DNA of 64,000 nucleotides from Leptolinea sp964397625 (lineage in GTDB: Bacteria > Chloroflexota > Anaerolineae > Anaerolineales > Anaerolineaceae): positions 1 to 64,000 of the forward strand of contig CAYNJT010000006.1 in NCBI GenBank assembly GCA_964397625.1, read 5' to 3'. Below are positions 8,523 through 17,114 of this stretch, piece by piece (position 1 is the first letter of the stretch; every line of letters begins with the position of its first letter). A program made the translations under genes and the position numbers. The notes beneath the pieces are model-generated. The model made no database searches and was not told the origin of the DNA. It saw only the letters and a list, made by a program, of their open reading frames with translations.

Positions 8523-10480
8523 TACTTTTCCTTCTTCCATTGCAGTTGGTTGTAGTCAAGCGTATGCGCCCCGTAACGATACTTCCCGCCATCCAGACTG
8601 CGGATAAATGACATAATTTCAGCACTCTCTGGGAAATCGGATCGCACATAATAGTAATGGGTATCCACCGGGTTGTCTCCATAGACAGCCGCCAGAGTGT
8701 AGTTGTTCTGCCGGGCGAATTCATTCAACGTCAGGGTCATCCTGCTCCAGGCATCTCCGGCCTCCGCGCGAGGAAGGATGGGTGAAAAATCCGCGTGAAA
8801 CATGATGATTTCGGGGTTGACCTTCTTCAGGTATTCCGCGGTGATCCCGCCGTTATGGGCGATCCAGAAGTCATTCAAACCCCACGTATCCACCGCCTGC
8901 CAGCCGGAATACAACGGCAGAAGTCCCGCTTCGGTGGTGGCGATGGTGTACTGCCTGTCTGCAAATTGTGACAGATACTGCGCTACTTCGAAACGGCCAT
9001 CTGAAGAATAGGTAATCTTCCAGCGTTCGATCTGGGAAAACGCCAGTCCAATTCCCAGCAGGAGGACAGCCAGCACTGTCATGCCTCGCAGGGAAAACGG
9101 CCATTTTTCTGGCTGTGGAATATTCAACGCCAGCCAGAGTTCGCGCAACACCAAAGGCCAGCTCATCAAAACAACAGCCAGAATGGGATATTGAAAACGC
9201 CACAGGTAATTCATCTCGTTGGACAGCAAAACCCACATCAGAGTGAAACCCAATATCGGGATGAGACTAAATAAAGTGGCAGTTATCAGGCCGCGAATTT
9301 GTAACAGTGTGCAAGACGGCACCCGTGAACCGGCTTTCTGAAAGCTCTTGCTTTCAACAGGCAGCCATTTCGCGGCTGTCAGGGCAATCAGGCCGGTCAC
9401 CAGCAACGCAAGCAATAATCCCGCGTAGGATGGAGAGTACCGCCCAAAAACCAACGATTCATGCAGGCTGGAAGACTGCCGGAAAAGGCCGATGACAAAC
9501 CCGGTCAGCATGACCAGCCCTGTTACTCTGGTCACTTTAACAATCAAATCGCGCCAGGCAGGTTCCAATATTCGGCGCATAGATGCGGCGGCACTTTGCC
9601 ACCAGCCAAGGCCGATGACAGTGTGTTCAATCCCAGCCCAAAGAATGTTGATCAGACCAACCGCGTATACCAACCAGAAGGGAAAACTCAATTCGAACAA
9701 CGCCTTCCAGGATTCCCTAAGACTGTCACTGTAGAAACTGCCACCACCCTTTTTATAAAATGGATTGGGCAACGGATATCCAAAGTAATTCCAACGCCAC
9801 AGGAAATAGGCGCCGCCCAAAACCAGGAATATGCTTACGAAAATGACCAGAACGCGGGTGGATTTTTTCCAACCCAGCTTGAATAATAGAGACAATAGTA
9901 TGAAACCAGCGATTAATACACCTTCCGGCCTGGTCAAACCCATTAACAGGCAGCATAAGGCAAAGATGCCCGCCCTTAGCGCCGAATCCGGCTTTTCCAC
10001 GGCGTTCTGTGCTGTCAGCCAGCTCAGGCAAACCAAAAGAGCGAAAAAGGTCGTACCAAAACTGGCTTCCACATAGCGCAACCCTGGGCCAAAAAGCAAA
10101 AAGACTGCCGCAACGGACGCGGCCAGTATTCCGCCTTTGAAATAACGGCGAACGCCAAAATACACCAGCAATACTGTGATGACATGCGAGATCCCCCCGA
10201 CCCACAACACGGTGGATTCCAATCCGCCACCCAGCGCGTACAACCCGGCCAATAAGACCATGAAAAGGAAATCCGTGGCGCCATCCACCGGCGGCTGGCC
10301 GATGTTCCAAACAATACCATACCCCCCGGCCAGATGCTGTGAGTAGCGCATCAACATGGCCGCATCTTCGGCTGGGTGTACCGGTTTGTTTACCGAGACA
10401 GCGGCCATCCACAGACCGGCCAGGGTAAGAACAACCAGAATCACGCAATCCAACCGGGAAAATGTTCGATTCTCTTTCAC
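8522..10480 (-). CDS. AftB/GT87-like GT-C membrane glycosyltransferase
   Basis: From the GTG at 10480 the protein is 652 residues. The GTG overlaps the previous stop as GTGA and has AGGGAT upstream. A longer ATG version starting at 10552 would overlap the upstream gene by 76 bases. After the first helix comes an acidic pair, Glu38-Asp39, followed by an AGGYGIVWNIGQPPVDG segment. Near residue 235 is WNYFGYPLPNPFYKK. This combination is the hallmark of AftB-like and related GT-C enzymes that use polyprenyl-phosphate pentoses or hexoses. About twelve hydrophobic segments precede a soluble C-terminal tail of about 150 residues without Cys pairs. It probably acts on the outer face of the membrane. 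Confidence 0.72.
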   Translation of the reverse strand: MKENRTFSRLDCVILVVLTLAGLWMAAVSVNKPVHPAEDAAMLMRYSQHLAGGYGIVWNIGQPPVDGATDFLFMVLLAGLYALGGGLESTVLWVGGISHVITVLLVYFGVRRYFKGGILAASVAAVFLLFGPGLRYVEASFGTTFFALLVCLSWLTAQNAVEKPDSALRAGIFALCCLLMGLTRPEGVLIAGFILLSLLFKLGWKKSTRVLVIFVSIFLVLGGAYFLWRWNYFGYPLPNPFYKKGGGSFYSDSLRESWKALFELSFPFWLVYAVGLINILWAGIEHTVIGLGWWQSAAASMRRILEPAWRDLIVKVTRVTGLVMLTGFVIGLFRQSSSLHESLVFGRYSPSYAGLLLALLVTGLIALTAAKWLPVESKSFQKAGSRVPSCTLLQIRGLITATLFSLIPILGFTLMWVLLSNEMNYLWRFQYPILAVVLMSWPLVLRELWLALNIPQPEKWPFSLRGMTVLAVLLLGIGLAFSQIERWKITYSSDGRFEVAQYLSQFADRQYTIATTEAGLLPLYSGWQAVDTWGLNDFWIAHNGGITAEYLKKVNPEIIMFHADFSPILPRAEAGDAWSRMTLTLNEFARQNNYTLAAVYGDNPVDTHYYYVRSDFPESAEIMSFIRSLDGGKYRYGAHTLDYNQLQWKKEK

Positions 10481-11565
10481 AATCCCTGTTCCCGGTGGAT
10501 TTTCATGGCCTGCTCGTACCCTTTGAGCATGACCTGTTGATTTTTTACCCAATCAGCCCGCTCATCCGCCACTTCTTGAGCCCGGCGGGAAATAACCGAA
10601 AGCTGAGAGCGTACTTTATCCAATGCCAACAGACGTGAAGCCAGGTGAAGGTCGTCGCCATCTTCAAACAGGTAGCCGCTGATACCATCTTCTACCCATT
10701 CGCGATTGCTGGGAATATTGCTTACCACGGGAACTGACCCGCAGGACATGGCCTCCATGAGCGACAGGGATGAACCATCCACATGCGACGCGCTTATGAA
10801 CACATCGGCTTCATTGTAATAACGCGGCAGATCGGCCTGTGAAATCCTCCCCACGAATTGAACCTGACGGGAAATAGGCGATTGCCGAATCTTTTCCTGT
10901 AAGGCCGCTTTCATGGAACCTTCTCCAGCCAGAACGGCCTTGAATGTAAAACCGGTCTTCCCCGCACGGATCAGCCCGTCAACCAACACATCCACGCCGT
11001 ATTGCTCCTCCCAGGCGCGGTTGGAAAACAGGCGAAGTGGTTCACTGGCTGATCTGCCAGCTCGTGTGCCTGTGGAAAAAAATAGATTTTGGTCGACTCC
11101 CCAGGGAAATACCACAATGCGAGAAGGATCAAATCCAAAATCCTGAACTGCCATCTTCTCCACGCTATGGGCGTCACAGAAAAAAACAGTGGTTTGCTCC
11201 AGAGCTTCTTTAATTGACATCCACACCATCAGGTCTCGGTTGGCATCCCACAGCAGATCGAACCCCCAAGACATGCCTACCAGTGGTTTAAATCCGGTAA
11301 ATGCAAAGACGCGCGCCACATCATTCATCGGGCCGGCATGCACCAGGTCGATCTTCCATCGTTCCAGCAGGCTTCCGATGGTATGGGTGGTGGTCTCTTT
11401 ATCATTCGGCTGATAGATCTGCCGGATATTGGGCGGAAGAGCAAGCCCCGGTGTGGAAGCCGGAGTAAATGGTAAAAAGAACACCTCGTGCTCAGACGCG
11501 GCCAGGGCGCGAAGAAAACGTTCATCGTGCACGCCAAAGCCACGGGAAGCATACAATAGTCGCAT
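10477..11565 (-). CDS. Family 4 glycosyltransferase
   Basis: This 362-residue GT-B protein has an N-terminal acceptor domain and a C-terminal donor domain. The donor domain shows the GT4 pattern DGSSLSLMEAMSCGSVPVV, in which the first of the usual two Glu residues is Asp and the second (in LMEAM) is retained. A VFPWGVDQNLF segment marks the interdomain linker. It would act in the cytoplasm as a retaining transferase on the glycan made by this operon. It sits 9 bases after the NeuB-like gene, and its stop overlaps the GTG of the AftB-like gene. Donor sugar unknown. Confidence 0.8.
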   Translation of the reverse strand: MRLLYASRGFGVHDERFLRALAASEHEVFFLPFTPASTPGLALPPNIRQIYQPNDKETTTHTIGSLLERWKIDLVHAGPMNDVARVFAFTGFKPLVGMSWGFDLLWDANRDLMVWMSIKEALEQTTVFFCDAHSVEKMAVQDFGFDPSRIVVFPWGVDQNLFFSTGTRAGRSASEPLRLFSNRAWEEQYGVDVLVDGLIRAGKTGFTFKAVLAGEGSMKAALQEKIRQSPISRQVQFVGRISQADLPRYYNEADVFISASHVDGSSLSLMEAMSCGSVPVVSNIPSNREWVEDGISGYLFEDGDDLHLASRLLALDKVRSQLSVISRRAQEVADERADWVKNQQVMLKGYEQAMKIHREQGL

Positions 11566-11574
11566 GATCAGGTT

Positions 11575-12645
11575 TTATGCCCTGCCCAGGTCAGTCCAAC
11601 AGATTTCCTTGCCAGAAGGCAAATCACACAGCACCTTTGTACCGATTACCGCGTCAAGTTCGTAGGGCAGTATGGCGCCTTGAGCCACCGGACGCAGGAC
11701 ATCCAGCATGTCGCGGGTGATGATCTCTCCGGCTTTCAGGTCGCGGGCTGCCCTCAGGCAGCGGCGCTGCAGGTAGACGGTCTGTTTCTCATTCTCGGCC
11801 ACGAACTTATCACCCGATCCGAGCGCGCGTTCCAATTGACGTGTGTTGACCACCATGTCTTCCCAGCTCTTCGGGTTCATGGCAAACGCGTGATCCGGCC
11901 CCTCGCGGGAATTGTCATCCGTGAAATGTTTCTCGATAACCCGCGCACCGAGAGCCACCGCCCCGAGGATGGAGGCATGTCCGGGTGTGTGGTCTGAAAG
12001 ACCGAGAATAAGATCAGGGTACATGCTGTGGTAGGTGGTCAGCACACGCAGATGCAGATGATTGAAATTATCCAGGCTGGCCGTGTAATTTGTGTTGCAC
12101 TGCATCAACACGAGCTGGGGATTGATAGCCAGCAGAATATGCACGGCTCGCTGCACATCACCAATATCCGAAGCACCGGTAGCCAGCAACACTGGCTTAT
12201 TCTTGCTTGCCATGTGCTCCAGCGCTTCCGGCCAGTTGATATCTCCCGAGCCAATCTTGTAAGCCGGCACAAAGGGATCAAGGTAATCTATGGCTTCAAA
12301 ATCGTACGGAGATGAAAAATAATCGATCCCAACTTTATCGCATTCTTCTTTGAGGATTGGTGTCCACTCAAAAGGAACGGAGGCATCTTTGTAAACCTCA
12401 AAGACCGATTTCTTCCATTTGGCCTGATGAGACACCTGCCCGCCCATGGATTTGAAACCGTAATCCGAAACGATCTTGGGCGCCTGAAAATTCTGAAATT
12501 TTGCGGCATCCGCCCCGGCTTCTTTGGCCAGTCGAATCAACAACCTTGCGCGTTCCAGGCTGCCGTCATGGTTGGCGGCAATATCAGCGATGAAATATGT
12601 GGGATGATCATTTCCGATAAGGTGATTGCCAATACGGATTTCCAT
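11575..12645 (-). CDS. neuB: NeuB/PseI/LegI-family nonulosonate synthase
   Basis: This 356-residue protein has the NeuB domain (about residues 25-270) and a C-terminal SAF/antifreeze-like domain (about 295-350). Visible signatures are AAKFQNFQ, FSSPYDFEA, KIGSGDINWPEALE, GLSDHTPGH and VIEKHFTDD...GPDH. The family condenses PEP with a 6-carbon amino sugar to make a 9-carbon alpha-keto acid. The usual CTSxYPxP motif is replaced here by QCNTNYTAS, marking a subfamily distinct from classical NeuB and PseI. The ATG has a strong GGAGG with good spacing. It lies 18 bases after the RmlD-like reductase. The exact sugar substrate is not determined by sequence. Confidence 0.85.
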   Translation of the reverse strand: MEIRIGNHLIGNDHPTYFIADIAANHDGSLERARLLIRLAKEAGADAAKFQNFQAPKIVSDYGFKSMGGQVSHQAKWKKSVFEVYKDASVPFEWTPILKEECDKVGIDYFSSPYDFEAIDYLDPFVPAYKIGSGDINWPEALEHMASKNKPVLLATGASDIGDVQRAVHILLAINPQLVLMQCNTNYTASLDNFNHLHLRVLTTYHSMYPDLILGLSDHTPGHASILGAVALGARVIEKHFTDDNSREGPDHAFAMNPKSWEDMVVNTRQLERALGSGDKFVAENEKQTVYLQRRCLRAARDLKAGEIITRDMLDVLRPVAQGAILPYELDAVIGTKVLCDLPSGKEICWTDLGRA

Positions 12646-12663
12646 ATCAAATCCTCCATGGTC

Positions 12664-13587
12664 CTAATTATGGCTTAAATATGACTGCAGCAGCTTTGGG
12701 TAACCTTCCATCTGCTGTCTGGCAAATGCTTTTATGCCGTCGTCCACTCCGGGAATATCCCGTTTCAGGGCAGTTCTCAGCTTTTCCGTGTTCAGGGTTA
12801 ACCGGGGTGACCGCCGGGCAGCCAGGCCGCCATCCATCACAGAGATGGGTTTTATCAGTTCCCTGTCCAGTTCAAACGCATCCGCGATTTTGCGCCCAAA
12901 TTCGTATTTACTTAATGAGACCGGACTGACCACATGGTAAATTCCGTTAAATGGACCATCTGCAAGTTGGATCAACAGGTCAGCCAGATGATCTACAAAC
13001 AATGGATTAAATTCGACGTCCTTAAATCCATTGACTGTCTTCTTCTCCGATAAATTATTGAAGAAGAACTCCGCCAGACTGCGTTTTCCGGTCAAACTCC
13101 AGCCGTAAAAATTAACCCGAGCGATGACAGCTTCCGGATAGGCATTCAAAACTTCGTATTCGCCTTTCAGTTTTGTGGAGGCGTAAAAAGAGAGTGGATT
13201 GGGAGTGTCGGTTTCCACATAATCACCGCGAACTCCGTCAAAGACGGCGTCAGTGGATAGATGGACCAATCGCACTGTTCTGTTACGGCAGGCAGCGGCT
13301 ATCTTCCCCGGAACATTTGCGTTCACCAGCTCCGCCTGGCCGGGATTTTTTTCGCATTCATCAATGTTCGCCATGGCTGCACAGTGGATCACCGCGTCTG
13401 GCTGGAAATCATCCAGTAACCGGTCTATTGCGTCATCCATGGTCAGATCGACCGAATAAACAGGAAAAGCCACCCCTGCAAGGCTATGCGAATTGGTGAT
13501 GCCGATCACCTCTCGGCGCGTTGACTCGCGCAACGCCATGTTTAATCCCAGCAGCCCACTCGCCCCGGTTACCAGCAACCGTTTCAT
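12664..13587 (-). CDS. RmlD-like NAD(P)-dependent sugar reductase (SDR)
   Basis: This 307-residue extended SDR has GASGLLG at residues 8-14, HLSTDAVFDG near 108-117 and a YASTK active-site motif (YxxxK), all as in dTDP-4-dehydrorhamnose reductase RmlD. No RmlA, RmlB or RmlC is present, so the rhamnose pathway is not supported. Its start overlaps the PseB-like dehydratase gene by 4 bases and NeuB follows. This suggests that it reduces the 4-keto sugar made by the dehydratase, in place of the PLP aminotransferase normally found there. That order of reactions is inference. WbjC/CapF-type reductases are a precedent for RmlD-like enzymes acting on UDP-4-keto-6-deoxy-HexNAc. Confidence 0.75.
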   Translation of the reverse strand: MKRLLVTGASGLLGLNMALRESTRREVIGITNSHSLAGVAFPVYSVDLTMDDAIDRLLDDFQPDAVIHCAAMANIDECEKNPGQAELVNANVPGKIAAACRNRTVRLVHLSTDAVFDGVRGDYVETDTPNPLSFYASTKLKGEYEVLNAYPEAVIARVNFYGWSLTGKRSLAEFFFNNLSEKKTVNGFKDVEFNPLFVDHLADLLIQLADGPFNGIYHVVSPVSLSKYEFGRKIADAFELDRELIKPISVMDGGLAARRSPRLTLNTEKLRTALKRDIPGVDDGIKAFARQQMEGYPKLLQSYLSHN

Positions 13588-14591
13588 TCTGCCGTGCCCG
13601 CGTCTCCGTTGGTCTCAAACGGCGCGACCAATTTTTTGATCTGCTCAACAGACAACCACTGGTCGTTTGTATTGCTCGCGTAACGGAAATCCGACGGCAG
13701 AGTTTTTCCGCGTTTTTCCCATTCGTGCCCGAACCACAGAGCTTCCGCAGGCTGCACAACGAACATGTCATCCAGTTCAATGGTATTACGGTTTTCATCT
13801 TCCGAGATCAGCACCTCGTGCAATTTCTCTCCCGGGCGGATGCCAATGATATTGACCTTTGCCTGAGGGGCAATGGCATGTGCCAGATCGGTGATCGTTG
13901 TGCTGGGAATCTTGGGAACAAACACTTCACCGCCAAACATCTGTTCGGTGCAGCGCAGTGTAAACCGCACACCTTGCTCCAGTGAAATCCAGAAGCGGGT
14001 CATGCGGTCATCCGTTATGGTCAATACGCCATTCTGACGCTGCTTGATGAAGATTGGCACCACGCTGCCGCGGCTGCCTACCACATTGCCATAACGCACG
14101 CAGGAAAAACGCGTGGCGGTTCCACCGGCATACGCGTTGGATTGCACGAACAACTTTTCGGCGGCCAATTTTGTTGCCCCATACAGGTTAACCGGGTTGA
14201 CGGCTTTATCCGTGCTGAGGGCAATGACCTTCTCAACACCGGCATCCAGAGCGGCATCCACCACGTTACTGGAGCCCAGGATGTTGGTTTTAATGGCTTC
14301 CATCGGGTTATATTCACAGGCTGGCACCTGTTTTAACGCGGCGGCATGCACCACCAGGTTGACTCCGTTGAAGGCCCGGCGCAGACGCTGCTGATCGCGG
14401 ACATCACCGATAAAGTACCGCAGGCTGGGATGGTCGTATCCTGCCACACGCATTTCATGCTGTTTCAGTTCATCCCGGCTGTAAACTATGATCTTTGCCG
14501 GGTGGAATTCTTCCAGCAGAATTTTGATCATCTTCTTTCCAAAAGAACCGGTGCCGCCGGTTACCAGTACAACTTGTTTTGACCAATCCAT
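13584..14591 (-). CDS. pseB: PseB-like UDP-GlcNAc 4,6-dehydratase (5-inverting)
   Basis: This 335-residue protein matches PseB closely along its length: GGTGSFGKK at 12-20, YSRDELKQ at 37-44, and the catalytic Asp128-Lys129 with Tyr137 and Lys141 in TDKAVNPVNLYGATK. RYGNVVGSRGSVVP, MTRFWI and GIRPGEKLHEV are also present. The enzyme converts UDP-GlcNAc to UDP-2-acetamido-2,6-dideoxy-beta-L-arabino-hexos-4-ulose, the first step of pseudaminic acid and of several L-amino sugars. It overlaps the reductase gene by 4 bases. No PseC aminotransferase gene is next to it, which is unusual. Confidence 0.85.
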   Translation of the reverse strand: MDWSKQVVLVTGGTGSFGKKMIKILLEEFHPAKIIVYSRDELKQHEMRVAGYDHPSLRYFIGDVRDQQRLRRAFNGVNLVVHAAALKQVPACEYNPMEAIKTNILGSSNVVDAALDAGVEKVIALSTDKAVNPVNLYGATKLAAEKLFVQSNAYAGGTATRFSCVRYGNVVGSRGSVVPIFIKQRQNGVLTITDDRMTRFWISLEQGVRFTLRCTEQMFGGEVFVPKIPSTTITDLAHAIAPQAKVNIIGIRPGEKLHEVLISEDENRNTIELDDMFVVQPAEALWFGHEWEKRGKTLPSDFRYASNTNDQWLSVEQIKKLVAPFETNGDAGTAE

Positions 14592-14620
14592 GATTTTCTC
14601 CAGGCTCTGGCGGTTACGCC

Positions 14621-15487
14621 TTATTTATGCAAGACGATCAAAGGATACTGCCCTTTTTCGCCGTAATATCGCGGGAAACGTTCTTCAAGAAAATAAAGCA
14701 ATTTCAGGAACAGTTTGCCGCCCAGCACGGAATGCACGACCGCCCGCAAGTATCGCACATTCACGCTGCGCCAGCAAAATATCTCATACCTCGCCAACGG
14801 CGCGATCTCGGTCTGCATCCACTCCGGGCTGAATTTTTTAATGAAAGTGCCCACTGGTTCCTTACGGGGGGGTTCAACGCCAAAACAGGCAGATTTCAAC
14901 GCGGTTTCTTTGTCTTCTCCGTGTTTCTGAGTAAAAAGATTGCCCAACCATTCCATGAAACGCACGATGGGCCTGGAATAGCGCATTAAAGGGGAATCCG
15001 TCCACCCGTTGACGACTACAGCCGCGCATTGGCTTTTCAGCACTCGCAGGAATTCGATATACGCTTTCTTCTGATCTGGTAGCGGAAGATGATGCAGCGT
15101 GTGCAGTGATACCAGACCATCAAACGATTCCGCTTTGAATGGCAGGTTGGCAACATCGGCGACCACGTACAATCCATGTTCGCCCAATCTCGCGCGGGCT
15201 TCTTTCAATGCCAGAATGGATATATCCAGGCATAAGCGGTGTTTATATTTCTCTGAATATGTCAGGTATTCAGGGTATTGCACGGGCCCCGAACCGGCAT
15301 CCAATAGAATATCACCGGAGGGTATCAAATGACGATTAACCCGCAGATGACAGCGGTGAATATATTCACGCGAAACAGGCCGTAGATCTTCGTACCGGGC
15401 GTTTTGATAAACCCCTTCGCTGACGGTTTTCCAACCAACCTGGTCATAGAATGCGCGGACCTGTTGTTTTACATCCTGATTATCCAC
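14621..15487 (-). CDS. Class I SAM-dependent methyltransferase
   Basis: This 288-residue protein has the SAM-binding motif LLDAGSGPVQYPEYL near residue 61 and a LPFKAESFDGLVSLHTLHHL region typical of type 11 methyltransferases. A basic C-terminal half of about 130 residues has no motif I recognise. The start is a GTG at 15487 overlapping the previous stop as TAGTG. It sits two genes after the Wzt gene, and a methyl cap on the non-reducing end is a known recognition signal for Wzt carbohydrate-binding domains in some O-antigen systems. Capping is therefore a reasonable guess. The substrate is unknown. Confidence 0.75.
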   Translation of the reverse strand: MDNQDVKQQVRAFYDQVGWKTVSEGVYQNARYEDLRPVSREYIHRCHLRVNRHLIPSGDILLDAGSGPVQYPEYLTYSEKYKHRLCLDISILALKEARARLGEHGLYVVADVANLPFKAESFDGLVSLHTLHHLPLPDQKKAYIEFLRVLKSQCAAVVVNGWTDSPLMRYSRPIVRFMEWLGNLFTQKHGEDKETALKSACFGVEPPRKEPVGTFIKKFSPEWMQTEIAPLARYEIFCWRSVNVRYLRAVVHSVLGGKLFLKLLYFLEERFPRYYGEKGQYPLIVLHK

Positions 15488-17112
15488 TATTGCTCCTGTC
15501 CGGCTTCCATCTGCGACCAGTTGATTGGTTCGCCGGTCAGATACCGGAATGTTGTCTCAAATTCAGAGTTGTTCCCCTTACCAATCACGCTTTTCAGCGG
15601 GTGGGCTTTGTAATCATCCCACATGCGCACCAGATGCCACGGGAAAGGTAAAGGAAATTCAAAGAACCAGCGATAGGCGTAATGCCAGGCTTTTTCCATC
15701 TGCTGCCGATTAAGGCGGTGCGCTGCCGGGTTTTGTAAGACTTGCCCCAGTGTTTTGTAATACATCACCCAGGATTCTGGATCAAGCGTGAAACCGCGGT
15801 TGCGGTAATGTGTATGCGCGGCCACGACAACCGGAACTCCAGCCATAGCCATCTCAAGCCCCACTGTGGTGGTATAGACCAGACCAACATCGGCAACTTC
15901 GATCAAGTCGTACGTGTTCACTTTTTCACTTGGACCGATCAATCGAATATGTTCGGGCAGTTTGGGGAAGACTTCGTGCACCACCTTTACCATGGATGTG
16001 CCGTGGGTTAATACCTCACCGGGGTGCACGCGGATTACCAGTTGGACGTCAGGCCGGCCGGCAAAATATTGCACGGTGCGGCTGATCCATTCGGCCATGG
16101 TTTTACTGAAAAGATGACGGCCCAGTGTAAGGCTGTCGCCAAGCACATTGGTTGCCAACAACACCACCGGACGTTCATCCAACCCAAGGGCTTCACGCGC
16201 CTTCGCGCCGCCCTGCGAAGGCGTTCCCTGCCATTGGCGGGCGAAATTTTCCCACATGGCGCCGTGTTGGCGGGCCATCAACATGGCTCGCAGGCGTTCC
16301 ATCTGCTCATCTTTGAGTGGATAGTTTTGCCTTGCCCGCCACATGGCATCTGTGTCCTGGCGCATTACTTCGTTATTTTGAGCCAACCAGATGCGCTGCC
16401 GCTGGTCGCCGAATTCGTATGTCACCGTTGGAATCTTTAATAACCTGGCAACCCGGTATACCACTCCCAGCTCCTGAATGGTTCCATTTGGAACGATCAC
16501 CAGATCGGGTTTGTTTTCTTTCAAATATGAATAAGCCGCCAGGGCTGTTTCTTCATTACGCTCCTTGCGCAATATGTAGACCTCATTTTTATGGTCGACC
16601 TCTTCCACCTGCAGCGAGTATTGCGTGTCAAATTCGCTAACCTGCTGGACAAGTTTCGCGATCTCGTCAGAAACCGGAGCGAAGGGGATCTTGCCGCTTA
16701 CAAAGGAGATGGATTTCATCACCGGCTCAGCCAGGCTTAACACTTTGCGCGCGTACAAGTCCTGCCGGCGCAGATCAAAACGGGTGATCGGTTTTTGCCA
16801 GTCGGAATACGCCAGATAACCCAGGGTAACATTGTGCCCCTGGGCGGCGAGTGATATGCCTGTAAGCGCGGCATGTTCAATCCAGTAATGCAGTGTGGCA
16901 AAAATGAAGATCTTTTTGCCGGCAGGCGCGTTCTGCTTTAATTCCTGCGCGTCATTCACCAACCCGGGAAGGGCATCTTGAAGATGCCGAAGGCTGAAAT
17001 GACTGTTGATTGATTTCCCGCGCTGCCTGAGCAGCCAGTACAGTTCCACAGTAAATGGAATTTGACCCAGTACTTCCTTGACCACATCTTTTCCTGCTGC
17101 TGCCGCTGCCAT
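15487..17112 (-). CDS. Capsule-polysaccharide-synthesis-like GT-B protein
   Basis: This 541-residue cytoplasmic protein has a C-terminal region matching the Capsule_synth (KpsS/KpsC) pattern. It shows RVHPGE near residue 360, YTTTVGLEMAMAGVPVVV (the [ST]-T-V-G-x-E motif) and a HYRNRGFT segment after it. KpsS and KpsC-type enzymes are CMP-Kdo transferases in ABC-transporter-dependent capsules. Here the adjacent genes encode the Wzt/Wzm transporter, and a CMP-sugar pathway is in the same operon. A CMP-nonulosonate transferase is a plausible role but inferred. The Ala-rich start lies 2 bases after the Wzt stop. Confidence 0.68.
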   Translation of the reverse strand: MAAAAAGKDVVKEVLGQIPFTVELYWLLRQRGKSINSHFSLRHLQDALPGLVNDAQELKQNAPAGKKIFIFATLHYWIEHAALTGISLAAQGHNVTLGYLAYSDWQKPITRFDLRRQDLYARKVLSLAEPVMKSISFVSGKIPFAPVSDEIAKLVQQVSEFDTQYSLQVEEVDHKNEVYILRKERNEETALAAYSYLKENKPDLVIVPNGTIQELGVVYRVARLLKIPTVTYEFGDQRQRIWLAQNNEVMRQDTDAMWRARQNYPLKDEQMERLRAMLMARQHGAMWENFARQWQGTPSQGGAKAREALGLDERPVVLLATNVLGDSLTLGRHLFSKTMAEWISRTVQYFAGRPDVQLVIRVHPGEVLTHGTSMVKVVHEVFPKLPEHIRLIGPSEKVNTYDLIEVADVGLVYTTTVGLEMAMAGVPVVVAAHTHYRNRGFTLDPESWVMYYKTLGQVLQNPAAHRLNRQQMEKAWHYAYRWFFEFPLPFPWHLVRMWDDYKAHPLKSVIGKGNNSEFETTFRYLTGEPINWSQMEAGQEQ

Positions 17113-17114
17113 TT

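Noticed and set aside
12664..13587. dTDP-rhamnose synthesis
   Set aside because: Only an RmlD-like gene is present; RmlA, RmlB and RmlC are absent and the gene is tied to PseB and NeuB.
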